Positions 9,691-17,561 of a stretch of 64,000 bases of DNA are shown one piece after another. The position numbers and the translations under genes were made by a program. Under the pieces are notes generated by a model, which was given only the letters and a program-made list of their open reading frames with translations, had not been told where the DNA came from and searched no databases. Position 1 is the stretch's first letter. The number at the start of each line of letters is the position of its first letter. This stretch comes from Levilactobacillus wangkuiensis (GTDB taxonomy: Bacteria; Bacillota; Bacilli; Lactobacillales; Lactobacillaceae): positions 207,548 to 271,547 of the forward strand of contig NZ_BOLM01000002.1 in NCBI RefSeq assembly GCF_016861605.1, read 5' to 3'.

Positions 9691-9802
9691 ATAGAAAAAG
9701 GCCGGCGTTGGACCGCCGACCTTACAAGCCGCTTCAAGAGCGGAGACAGTGACAACGAATGAGTCGCCCTAATTCTGTCAAAGATTTAGAGGGCGGCTTT
9801 TT
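9691..9802 (+). ncRNA. Antisense antitoxin RNA, unit 1
   Basis: An extended -10 promoter TGCTATATT (9676-9684) precedes a short RNA with a GGCGG-type 5' hairpin, a CCGCTTCAAGAGCGG hairpin and a GTCGCCCT/AGGGCGGC terminator with a T-run. It converges on toxin 1 and the two transcripts share the terminator region. The 7-mer AGACAGT occurs in the RNA (9744-9750) and again, same strand, opposite the toxin leader (9944-9950). The RNA could therefore also pair with the toxin 5' UTR, as in Fst/RNAII systems. Confidence 0.8.
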
Positions 9803-9804
9803 GA

Positions 9805-9921
9805 TTACTTCCGATCGTTATGACGATCAATTAGTATCATCAATGTGGCAAAAGCCAACATCAATGACAGCGCTTGGAACACGCTCATGGACTGCGAAAC
9901 CTTTCTTTGGATTTGTTCCAT
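9805..9921 (-). CDS. Small hydrophobic toxin, holin-like (type I TA), unit 1
   Basis: A 38-residue peptide with an amphipathic N terminus, the core MSVFQALSLMLAFATLMIL as a single membrane span, and the charged tail DRHNDRK. This matches the putative holin-like toxin family of Gram-positive type I systems. The start at 9921 has a GAGGTGAGG ribosome binding site; an internal ATG at 9888 would give the 27-residue core alone. Promoter on the minus strand: TTGAAA, 17 nt, TTATAA (10047-10019), leaving a leader of about 90 nt. Expected to act on the cell's own membrane when the antisense RNA is lost. Confidence 0.8.
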   Translation of the reverse strand: MEQIQRKVSQSMSVFQALSLMLAFATLMILIDRHNDRK

Positions 9922-10124
9922 GTACCTCACCTCAGAAGGAAAAAGACAGTCCCCGCTCACAAAACTTCCTGCATTCCCCAGTGTAACAGAGCGGTCGCCA
10001 TTCTCCTGGTAATTTGCCTTATAAATAATTTGGTATGTGAATTTCAATTCTGCTCGTTGTAACGTCCGAATATTTTACAAACTGCAAAGCGCCTTTTCTC
10101 CTGAGAGTATGCTATATTATAGAC

Positions 10125-10239
10125 GTAGAAGAAAAAAGCCGGTGGTTGGACACCGACTTTACAAGCCGCTTCAAGAGCGGAGACAGTAACGACAGATGAG
10201 TCGCCCTAACCTATCAAAGCTTATAGAGGGCGGCTTTTT
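10125..10239 (+). ncRNA. Antisense antitoxin RNA, unit 2
   Basis: Same plan as unit 1: TGCTATATT extended -10 (10110-10118), 5' hairpin CGGTGGTTGGACACCG, CCGCTTCAAGAGCGG hairpin and GTCGCCCT/AGGGCGGC terminator. Several stem changes relative to unit 1 preserve pairing, for example CGGTG/CACCG here against GGCGG-type pairing there. Confidence 0.8.
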
Positions 10240-10241
10240 GA

Positions 10242-10358
10242 TTACCTTCGATCGTTATGACGATCAATTAATATCATTAACGTGGCGAAAGCCAGCATCA
10301 ATGACAGCGTTTGGAACACGCTCATGGACTGTGAAACCTTTCTTTGGATTTGTTCCAT
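10242..10358 (-). CDS. Small hydrophobic toxin, holin-like (type I TA), unit 2
   Basis: 38 residues, nearly identical to toxin 1 (QTLSLM for QALSLM, terminal DRR for DRK). Same GAGGTGAGG ribosome binding site. Promoter on the minus strand TTCAAA, 17 nt, TTATAA (10484-10456). The intact gene, promoter and antisense partner suggest a working unit. Confidence 0.8.
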   Translation of the reverse strand: MEQIQRKVSQSMSVFQTLSLMLAFATLMILIDRHNDRR

Positions 10359-10561
10359 ATACCTCACCTCAGAAGGAAAAAGACAGTCCCCGCTCACAAA
10401 ACTTCCTGCATTGCCCAGTGTAACAGAGTTATCGCCATTATTTTGGTAATTCGTCTTATAAATAATTTGACATGTGAATTTGAATTTAGACCGTTGCATC
10501 GTCCTAACATTTTGCAAACTGCAAAGCGCCTTTTCTCCTGAGAGTATGCTATATTATAGAC

Positions 10562-10671
10562 GTAGAAAAAAGCCGGTGGTTGGACACCGACTTTACAAGC
10601 CGCTTCAAGAGCGGAGACAGTAACGACAGATGAGTCGCCCTAATCCGTCAAAGATTTAGAGGGCGGCTTTT
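10562..10671 (+). ncRNA. Antisense antitoxin RNA, unit 3 (orphan)
   Basis: Intact extended -10 TGCTATATT (10547-10555), both hairpins and the terminator, closely matching unit 2. Its own toxin gene is reduced to a stub. Confidence 0.75.
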
Positions 10672-10673
10672 GA

Positions 10674-10700
10674 TTATTTCCGATTGTTATGACGATCAAC
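10674..10700 (-). pseudogene. Toxin remnant, unit 3
   Basis: Only the last codons DRHNNRK and the stop remain. The membrane span, start and promoter are deleted and replaced by unrelated AT-rich sequence. Confidence 0.75.
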
Positions 10701-10814
10701 TATGGATTTGAATGATGTTTAGTACTATGGAATTGGTTTCAAATTCTCTATGCTTTCACGCTAATTTGAGTGGCTTGAATAGTTATTCGAGTTAGAATGT
10801 GCTATATTGTAAGC

Positions 10815-10926
10815 ATGGAAAAGGCCGGCGTTGGACCGCCGACCTTACAAACCGCTTCAAGAGCGGAGACAGTAACGACAGATGAGTCGCCCTAGCCTGT
10901 CAAAGCTTATACTGGGCGGCTTTTTT
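10815..10926 (+). ncRNA. Antisense antitoxin RNA, unit 4
   Basis: Extended -10 TGCTATATT (10800-10808), 5' hairpin like unit 1, an ACCGCTTCAAGAGCGG hairpin and terminator with a longer T-run. It is closest to unit 1 in the 5' hairpin. Confidence 0.75.
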
Positions 10927-10928
10927 GA

Positions 10929-11009
10929 TTACTTTCGATCGTGACGATCGATTAGTATCATCAATGTGGCAAACGCCAACATCAATGACAGCGCTTGAAA
11001 CACGCTCAT
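10929..11009 (-). pseudogene. Toxin, unit 4: frameshifted long form, intact 26-residue core
   Basis: The long start (MEKIPKKG) is followed by an extra C that shifts the frame and destroys the 38-residue form. An internal ATG at 11009 still opens the core frame MSVFQALSLMLAFATLM plus ILIDRHDRK, ending at 10929. The upstream promoter is degraded (no clear TTATAA box). It may be dead, or the core may be the true toxin. Confidence 0.6.
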
Positions 11010-11173
11010 AGACTGTAAAACCTTTCTTTGGGATTTTTTCCATACGCTTCACCTCAGAAGGAAAAAGACAGCCCCCGCTCACAAAACTTCCTGCATTTCC
11101 CAGTGTAACAGAGTTATCGCCATTCCCTCGGTAAGTCGACTTACAAATAATTCAATAAAACGTTCCATCTCTA

Positions 11174-11208
11174 TGGCCAGCAACTAATCACGGTTGCTGG
11201 CCCTTTTT
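11174..11208 (+). terminator. Strong terminator at the right end of the toxin-antitoxin array
   Basis: Perfect GGCCAGCAAC/GTTGCTGGCC hairpin followed by TTTTT. No plus-strand gene is visible upstream besides antitoxin RNA 4, so it may stop read-through from the array. Confidence 0.75.
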
Positions 11209-11276
11209 GCATCCTCCAAGTACATAAGCTGTGTAGCCAACTGTGAATGGTTTGTACCAAGTCAGCAAATTAAGTT

Positions 11277-11355
11277 GGGCTTCGGGCTTCGGGCTTCGGG
11301 CTTCGGGCTTCGGGCTTCGGGCTTCGGGCTTCGGGCTTCGGGCTTCGGGCTTCGG
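11277..11355. repeat. Heptanucleotide tandem repeat GGGCTTC
   Basis: About 11 uninterrupted copies of the 7-mer GGGCTTC. It sits where the left outer arm of CIE copy 8 should be; the opposite arm (about 11620-11646) holds related single units (AAGCCCGAAA, CCCAAGCCCAAAG) that could pair with it. It contains no gene. Copy number is likely to vary by slippage. Confidence 0.95.
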
Positions 11356-11600
11356 ACCAAACCAGCGGCCTGGTCAACGCACAACCAGGAGCCGGAGGAA
11401 GCCAGGGTGGAGACGGCTGTGTCGGTGATGTTAGGCGGGTGGGCTTGCCGGCCTTACATCACGGGGCGACTTTTGAGACGCCGACCCTGGCGGCTTAAAA
11501 GCGAGCTGGAGGACCGCCCCTCAGGCCGGAAGCGGTCCCCACAGCAGGCGGAACCCTGGAAGCCGCAGGCGGCCATCCCCCACTGTCCTTGACCCAAAAG
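11356..11600 (+). repeat. CIE copy 8 (class A/C hybrid)
   Basis: Plus-oriented. P2 uses CCAGGGT/ACCCTGG, closed by GGCTGTG/CACAGC. P3 is GATGTTAGGC/GCCTTACATC. P5 ends in a GACCGCCCCTCAGGC loop. It lies downstream of the opp operon, outside that operon's terminator. Confidence 0.8.
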
Positions 11601-11647
11601 CCTTTGACCTAAATCCCCAAACCAAGCCCGAAACCCCAAGCCCAAAG

Positions 11648-11683
11648 AAAAAAGCACCGCAGCCAGGAAAACAGCTGCGGTGC
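11648..11683 (-). terminator. Terminator of the opp operon
   Basis: Minus strand: perfect GCACCGCAGC/GCTGCGGTGC hairpin followed by TTTTTTC, 9 nt after the oppF stop. Confidence 0.92.
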
Positions 11684-11691
11684 CAAAACAC

Positions 11692-12651
11692 TTACTTGCG
11701 AATCAACGAAGCCTCGTGGGCCCGTTGGGTGTACATGTCAATTTCATCATCGGCAGCCCGCACCCAGTGACGTGGGGCGATTTCAACCAGGTGACGTTCC
11801 TTGCCATCGTTCTCACCGCTACCGTCGTACGCAATCTCTTCCCGGGTCCGTTCGAACTCAGGATCAGGGACAGGCACAGCGGACAGCAAACTCTTGGTGT
11901 AGTCATGCAAGGGATGGGCGTAGATTTCGTCAGAGTCGGCGATTTCCAACATCCGGCCGTAATGCATAACCCCAATCCGGTCCGAAATGTATTTCACCAT
12001 GGAGAGGTCATGGGCGATGAACAGGTACGTTAAGCCCTGTTCGCGCTGGAGCTTCTTCATCAGGTTAACCACTTGGGCCTGGATGGAAACATCCAAGGCT
12101 GAGATGGGTTCATCGGCAATCACGAACTTAGGATCAACGGCTAATGCCCGGGCAATCCCGATCCGTTGCCGTTGCCCACCGGAGAATTCGTGGGGGTACC
12201 GGCTGGAGTGGTCCTTGTTCAGACCTACAGTTTCCAGCAAGTCTTCCACTCGCTTGGTCCGGTCGGCGTCGTCCTTAGCCAAATGGTTAATGTCGATACC
12301 TTCGGCCACGATATCCTTGACCTTCATCCGCGGATTTAAGGACGCGTAAGGGTCTTGGAAAATCATTTGCATGTCTTGCCGGAATTCGCGTTGGTCGTCT
12401 TTACTAGTAAAGTTATCAACGTTCTTGCCGTTAAACAAGATTTCACCAGAGGTGGGTTCGTACAAATGGATGATGGCCCGTCCGGTCGTGGTCTTCCCAG
12501 AACCGGATTCACCAACCAGCCCAAAGGTTTCCCCGCGGTAGATATCAAACGAGATATCATCGACGGCGCGAACCTCATCGGCCTTACCCACGTTGAAGTA
12601 TTGCTTGAGGTGCTTGACCTCGAGGATTTTTTCGGCATTTTCGTAATCCAT
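11692..12651 (-). CDS. oppF: Oligopeptide ABC transporter, ATPase OppF
   Basis: 319-residue ATPase of the peptide/nickel type. Walker A is GESGSGKTT, the signature SGGQRQR, Walker B FVIADEP with SALDVS, and the C-terminal region is of the oligopeptide type. It pairs with OppD to power OppBC. The ATG overlaps the oppD stop by one base (TAATG), so translation is coupled. Last gene of oppA-B-C-D-F, followed at once by the terminator. Confidence 0.96.
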   Translation of the reverse strand: MDYENAEKILEVKHLKQYFNVGKADEVRAVDDISFDIYRGETFGLVGESGSGKTTTGRAIIHLYEPTSGEILFNGKNVDNFTSKDDQREFRQDMQMIFQDPYASLNPRMKVKDIVAEGIDINHLAKDDADRTKRVEDLLETVGLNKDHSSRYPHEFSGGQRQRIGIARALAVDPKFVIADEPISALDVSIQAQVVNLMKKLQREQGLTYLFIAHDLSMVKYISDRIGVMHYGRMLEIADSDEIYAHPLHDYTKSLLSAVPVPDPEFERTREEIAYDGSGENDGKERHLVEIAPRHWVRAADDEIDMYTQRAHEASLIRK

Positions 12652-13751
12652 TATTGCTGTTCCTCCTCTTCTTCAACTGGGACACTTGGCCGTTGCTTGG
12701 CGACCAAGGCCTGTTGCATCTCAGCGTACTTCTTTTGCCGCGCCACGATTTGGGCTGGTGGCGTGACCTTTGGTGCATCCGGATGGAGCAACCAAGTGGC
12801 CGCGTAGTGCGTGTCAGAAACCTTAAAGAATGGGGGTTCCTGTTCCGTGTCAATCTTCAGGGCGTACGCGTTACGGGCAGCGAAAGCATCCCCGGTTGGT
12901 GGATCGAGTAAGTCAGGTGGCGTCCCGGGAATCGATGGCAATTCATCCCCACTCGAATCAAGCGTTGGCATAGAGCTCAAGAGGCCCCACGTGTACGGAT
13001 GCTTCGGGTTGTAGAAGATTTCATCGACGGTCCCGTATTCCACGATCTTCCCGGCATACATAACGGCGACCCGGTCGGCCATGCCGGCCACGACACCCAA
13101 GTCATGCGTGATAAAGATGATTGACGTGGAAATCTTGTCTTGCAGTTCCTTCATCAGGTTCAAAATTTGCGCCTGGATTGTCACGTCCAAGGCAGTCGTT
13201 GGTTCATCGGCAATCAGAATTTCTGGATAGTTGATCAAGGCAATCGCAATCACGATCCGTTGCCGCATCCCACCAGAGAATTGGTGCGGATAATCATTGA
13301 TCCGGTTTTCTGCGTCGGTGATTCCAACTAATTTCATCATTTCCAAGGCTTGTGCCAAGGCTTTTTCTTTCTTCATTCCCTTGTGGACCATCAGGGGTTC
13401 GGCGATTTGCTTACCGATCTTCATGGTTGGGTCCAGCGAGGTCATTGGGTCTTGGAAAATTTCGGCGATATCTTGTCCCCGGAATTGTTCCATTTCCTTG
13501 TCGCTCTTCTTCAACAGGTCTTGGTCCTTGTACAGGATCGAGCCACTGGTGATGTCGGCGTTACGGGCGTTTAAGCCCATAATCGTCCGGGTGGTTACGG
13601 ATTTACCGGAACCAGATTCCCCAACGATGGCTAAGGTTTCACCCTTCCGCAGATCAAAGCTGACGTTCCGGATGGCCTTAACGTCACCGGCGTAAGTTTT
13701 GAAATTAACCTGCAGGTTGCGTACTTCCAAAATGTTTTTATCGTTCTCCAT
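12651..13751 (-). CDS. oppD: Oligopeptide ABC transporter, ATPase OppD
   Basis: 366-residue partner ATPase: Walker A GESGSGKSVT, signature SGGMRQR, Walker B ILIADEPTTALDVT. The oligopeptide-type C-terminal domain is extended, carrying a glutamate-rich tail (VEEEEEQQ) that I do not recognise as functional. It follows oppC by 13 nt. It acts on the cytoplasmic face of the permease. Confidence 0.96.
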   Translation of the reverse strand: MENDKNILEVRNLQVNFKTYAGDVKAIRNVSFDLRKGETLAIVGESGSGKSVTTRTIMGLNARNADITSGSILYKDQDLLKKSDKEMEQFRGQDIAEIFQDPMTSLDPTMKIGKQIAEPLMVHKGMKKEKALAQALEMMKLVGITDAENRINDYPHQFSGGMRQRIVIAIALINYPEILIADEPTTALDVTIQAQILNLMKELQDKISTSIIFITHDLGVVAGMADRVAVMYAGKIVEYGTVDEIFYNPKHPYTWGLLSSMPTLDSSGDELPSIPGTPPDLLDPPTGDAFAARNAYALKIDTEQEPPFFKVSDTHYAATWLLHPDAPKVTPPAQIVARQKKYAEMQQALVAKQRPSVPVEEEEEQQ

Positions 13752-13764
13752 GACGTTAGTTCAC

Positions 13765-14790
13765 CTACTCTTTCGTCCGCGGATCAAAGGCATCCCGTAA
13801 GCCATCACCCAGAAGGTTAAAGGCTAACATGATGATGGAAAGAATCAACGCCGGCCACCACATTTGATATGGTAGGAATTGGAAGTTCTTCTGTCCATCG
13901 TTCAACAACGTCCCTAGTGAAGCCTGTGGTGAGGAAATCCCAATCCCAATGTAGGACAAGGTGGCTTCGAAGAAGATGGCGTTAGGGATGGTAAACATCG
14001 TGTTAATGATGATGACACTGGAGAGGTTTGGCAGAAGATGCTTGAAGGCTATCTTCAGCGGTCGCTCACCCAGCGTTCTCGCCGCCAGAATGTATTCTTG
14101 TTCCTTTATCTCCATTGTCTGCGCTCGGACAAGTCGGGCCATGTTGGTCCACGACGTCAGCGCGATGGCAATGATGATTGACGTCATCCCGGGTTTCAGA
14201 ATCAAAATCAACAGGACGATGACAACTAGGTTAGGGATGGACAAGATGATTTCAATGATCCGCTGCATAATGGTATCTATGCGGCCACCTTTCCACCCCG
14301 AGAACATCCCGTAGGTCACCCCAATCGTTAAATCAAAGAGGGTCGCCACTAACGCAATGATCAAGGAGATCCGAGTCCCGTAGAGAACCCGTGAGAACAG
14401 GTCCCGACCTAAGTAGTCGGTCCCCATGATGTAAAACTTACTGGAAGCCCCAGCCTGCTTATAAGCATCGATTCGTTGGCCCGCTTGAACCAACGTCCCG
14501 TTGAACCCATTGATGCCAATGCCAGGAATCTTAGATGGCAAGTTGGCGTATGACGGGTTCACGGCGTTTGGGTTGTGTGGTGAGACCACCAGGGACCCAA
14601 AGGCCATGATGAACACGATGGCTAAGACAATCAAGGATACCCAAGCACCCTTGTTCTTCCGTAACCGCCGCCATGCATCTTGCGCGAAGGTTAACGAAGG
14701 CGCCGCAATTTTTTCACTGTCGAGCGCTGCCCGGTCATCGGCATTGATTCGCTTAAAGCTATCTTCAGGGAGTTTAACTGTATCTGCCAT
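13765..14790 (-). CDS. oppC: Oligopeptide ABC transporter, permease OppC
   Basis: 341 residues. A soluble N-terminal stretch of about 45 residues precedes a first membrane span, a large extracellular loop, and then the binding-protein-dependent permease core with the EAA-type loop (AARTLGERPLKIAFKHLLPN). It pairs with OppB to form the membrane channel. Third gene of the operon, 11 nt after oppB. Confidence 0.96.
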   Translation of the reverse strand: MADTVKLPEDSFKRINADDRAALDSEKIAAPSLTFAQDAWRRLRKNKGAWVSLIVLAIVFIMAFGSLVVSPHNPNAVNPSYANLPSKIPGIGINGFNGTLVQAGQRIDAYKQAGASSKFYIMGTDYLGRDLFSRVLYGTRISLIIALVATLFDLTIGVTYGMFSGWKGGRIDTIMQRIIEIILSIPNLVVIVLLILILKPGMTSIIIAIALTSWTNMARLVRAQTMEIKEQEYILAARTLGERPLKIAFKHLLPNLSSVIIINTMFTIPNAIFFEATLSYIGIGISSPQASLGTLLNDGQKNFQFLPYQMWWPALILSIIMLAFNLLGDGLRDAFDPRTKE

Positions 14791-14801
14791 TTATTTACCT
14801 C

Positions 14802-15731
14802 CTAGTTAGCCTTTCCTGTGATCCGGATCCGTGGGTCCACGATACCGTATAAGATATCGGTGAACAACAGAACGACACAGAGCATGAATGAGTAGATGAT
14901 GGTCAAGCCCATGATGGTTGGGTAATCGTTCGTCAAGACAGACTTAACGAATTGTTCCCCGATACCAGGAATGGAGAAAATGTTTTCCACAACCATGGAT
15001 CCAGTCATGATGTTCACAGCTAACGGTCCAACGATCGTAATCAGCGGAATTAAACTGTTCCGCAGCGCATGGTGGTAAATAACCCCCGTGCGACTCAACC
15101 CTTTCGCTTTGGCCAGTTCAATGTAATCCGAACTGAGCACGTCGACCATTTCGGTTCGGACGAACCGCGCCGACTCGGCTAGCGGTGTCGCGCCTAACGC
15201 CAGGGTTGGCAAGACCGTGTAGATAAAGCCACCCCATTCGGCGATTGGGAACCAGCCCAATTTCAACCCCAAGTAGTATTGGAGTAAAACGGCTAAGACG
15301 AAAGATGGAATCGAAATCCCTAAGATAGAAACAACCGTAGCCGTGGTATCAACCCACGAGTTCTGCCGCATGGCCCCAAAGGCCCCGACAACGATCCCAA
15401 CAATGACCCCTAAGATCATGGCTTGCAGCCCAATCTGCAAGGATGGTCCGATCCGACTTGAAAGCAAGTAGGACACTGGTTGGTCGCTGAATTGGAAAGA
15501 CGTTCCGAAGTTACCCCGCACAGCCCCTGCTAGGTACAGCAGGTACTGTTGCCAGACTGGCTTGTTCAAACCATATTGTTCGTAGATCAGCGCAATCTGA
15601 CTCTTGGACAACTTAGCTTGGTTAGTCAGTGGCGTCCCGGGTAACAACTTCATTAGGAAGAACGTCAAGGTAATAACGATGAATAAGGTCAGGATCAGGT
15701 AAAAGATCCGTTTTGCTAGATACTTTGCCAT
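14802..15731 (-). CDS. oppB: Oligopeptide ABC transporter, permease OppB
   Basis: 309 residues starting MAKYLAKRIF, with a first span of the type LILTLFIVITLTFFLM and an EAA loop ELAKAKGLSRTGVIYHHALRN. A TTG 15 nt upstream is in frame, but the AGAGG ribosome binding site lies inside that extension, so the ATG at 15731 is preferred. It is separated from oppA by a 200-nt gap holding stem-loops, which probably lets oppA be made in excess over the membrane subunits. Confidence 0.95.
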   Translation of the reverse strand: MAKYLAKRIFYLILTLFIVITLTFFLMKLLPGTPLTNQAKLSKSQIALIYEQYGLNKPVWQQYLLYLAGAVRGNFGTSFQFSDQPVSYLLSSRIGPSLQIGLQAMILGVIVGIVVGAFGAMRQNSWVDTTATVVSILGISIPSFVLAVLLQYYLGLKLGWFPIAEWGGFIYTVLPTLALGATPLAESARFVRTEMVDVLSSDYIELAKAKGLSRTGVIYHHALRNSLIPLITIVGPLAVNIMTGSMVVENIFSIPGIGEQFVKSVLTNDYPTIMGLTIIYSFMLCVVLLFTDILYGIVDPRIRITGKAN

Positions 15732-15837
15732 TTGTTTACCTCTCAATCAGTAGACTTATTTGTTACCGTTAAGTCGTTAAACTTAACAAGAACTCCACGA
15801 AAACAACAAGATGATAAATGATTGCAATAATATCGAA

Positions 15838-15906
15838 AAGTAAGGACCAACTCGCGTTAATCCTTACTCCCCGATAAAGCTTATTTAAGTCGGGCCTTCG
15901 CCTGAC
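15838..15906 (-). terminator. Intercistronic stem-loops between oppA and oppB
   Basis: Minus strand: a GTCAGGC/GCCCGAC stem-loop, then AGTAAGG/CCTTACT followed by TTTTC. They resemble a leaky terminator or mRNA-stabilising structure, common after binding-protein genes. Confidence 0.5.
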
Positions 15907-15932
15907 CGTCATAACTGATTTAAACGTGTTGC

Positions 15933-17561
15933 TTACTTAGCAATGTAAGCGCGACTGAAGTCCCAGTTAGCACCGGTTGGGAAGTAAATCAATCCCTTGA
16001 CATCGGACTTGACCAGTTGGGCTTTCCCTTGTTGGTAGACGGGGATGATCCCTTGGTCATTTAAGATAGTCTTTTGGGCGTTAACCATGTCATTCCAACG
16101 AGCAGTGTTATTGTTGGCATCCTTACCAGTGGCTGCGGCAACGTCCTTGTCGTAAGCCTTGGAAGACCATTTCCCGTTGTTGTAAGAGTTACCTGAAGTG
16201 AACAGAGACAGGAATGAAATTGGGTCAGGGAAGTCAGCACCCCAAGCAGAGATAACGGCATCGAATTGGCCATTTTGTGAACGGCTCAAACGCGTCTTGA
16301 ATGGCAAGTTACTGTTGGTAACCTTTAAACCATCCAACTTAGCCCATTGACTCTGGATGAATTCAGCACTGTTCTTACCGGCTGGCGTGTCATCGGCCAT
16401 TAAGGTCAGTGAGTAGCTAGAACGGCCCGTTTCCTTCAAAGCTTGCTTCCAAAGCTTCTTAGCCTTGGCCAGGTCTTGTGAAGTTGCGGATGGAACAGCA
16501 GCAGCGGTGTTGAAGTCTGTGCCCTTGTTTTCAGCTAAACCAGTTGAAACTAAGCCCTTTGCGGCAGTAGAACCATCAGCTAAGACCTTGTTGACAAATT
16601 GGTTCCGGTTGATAGCCAGTGATAAGGCTTGACGAGCCTTCTTGTTCTTCATCATTGAATCTTTCTTTTCGTTCAATTCAATGTAGAAGGTTGAGGCACT
16701 CTTGCGTTCAACGTATTGCTTGTCGTTCTTGTAGTTCTTAGGTTGTTGACCGCTCAAGTAAGTTGCGTCAAGCTTGCCACTTTGGTACTGACTCAAAGAA
16801 GTTTGGGGATCCTTCATCGTCTTGAAGTTGATCTTCTTTAGTTTAACATTCTTAGCGTCCCAGTACTTAGTGTTTTTGCTTAATGTCCAGTTATCGGACG
16901 TACCAGTCCAGTAAGTTAACTTAAATGGACCGTTGTAGACGTTGTCCTGGGCATTCGTTGCGTATTTCTTACCGTACTTTTGAACAACTGATTCATTTTG
17001 TGGGAAGAACATTGGACTTGCAACCAATGAAGGGAAGTAACTGGTAGCTTGCGTTAACGTTACAACGACTTTGTAATCCCCTTCGGCCTTAATCCCTAAG
17101 CTAGAAACTGGCTTCTTCTTGTTCATGATGGCGTTGGCGTTCTTAACCTGCGCGTACATGTAAGCGTATTGTGAAGCGGTCTTAGGGTTAACGGTCCGTT
17201 GCCAGGCGTAAACGAAGTCTTTAGCGGTTACCTTGTCGCCGTTACTCCAGTTAGACTTACGCAAGTTGAAGGTGTAAGTCTTACCATCTTTGGACTTGGT
17301 GTAGCTCTTAGCGACCCCTGGGTGAATGGAACTGTTCTTGCCGATCCGGAGAAGACCTTCACCGGTGTTGTTCATCGTTTCCCCAGAAACAACGTCCGTG
17401 GCGGTAGAAGAATCCATTGAAGGTAATGCGGAATTTTCCATCCAGTTTAACGTCTGCTTGCTAGCCTCGCTAGAACTGTTTGATGATGATCCACACGCTG
17501 CAAGTAACACAGCGGCAAATGTCGCGACCGTTCCGAGTTTGACTGCCGAATTGATTTTCAT
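15933..17561 (-). CDS. oppA: Oligopeptide-binding lipoprotein OppA (copy linked to oppBCDF)
   Basis: 542 residues. Signal peptide with lipobox LLAAC (Cys23), a serine-rich linker, then the family 5 solute-binding fold (DTPAGKNSAEF, FDAVISAWGADFPDPISFLS). Anchored outside the membrane, it delivers peptides to OppBC. The ATG at 17561 is preferred over an in-frame TTG 12 nt upstream, which would overlap the AGAGGGG ribosome binding site. First gene of the opp operon. A close paralogue of the same length lies just upstream at 18477-20105. Confidence 0.95.
   Translation of the reverse strand: MKINSAVKLGTVATFAAVLLAACGSSSNSSSEASKQTLNWMENSALPSMDSSTATDVVSGETMNNTGEGLLRIGKNSSIHPGVAKSYTKSKDGKTYTFNLRKSNWSNGDKVTAKDFVYAWQRTVNPKTASQYAYMYAQVKNANAIMNKKKPVSSLGIKAEGDYKVVVTLTQATSYFPSLVASPMFFPQNESVVQKYGKKYATNAQDNVYNGPFKLTYWTGTSDNWTLSKNTKYWDAKNVKLKKINFKTMKDPQTSLSQYQSGKLDATYLSGQQPKNYKNDKQYVERKSASTFYIELNEKKDSMMKNKKARQALSLAINRNQFVNKVLADGSTAAKGLVSTGLAENKGTDFNTAAAVPSATSQDLAKAKKLWKQALKETGRSSYSLTLMADDTPAGKNSAEFIQSQWAKLDGLKVTNSNLPFKTRLSRSQNGQFDAVISAWGADFPDPISFLSLFTSGNSYNNGKWSSKAYDKDVAAATGKDANNNTARWNDMVNAQKTILNDQGIIPVYQQGKAQLVKSDVKGLIYFPTGANWDFSRAYIAK

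Noticed and set aside
11277..11355. CRISPR-like array
   Set aside because: The heptamer run has no spacers; nowhere in the window are direct repeats separated by unique spacers, and there are no cas genes.
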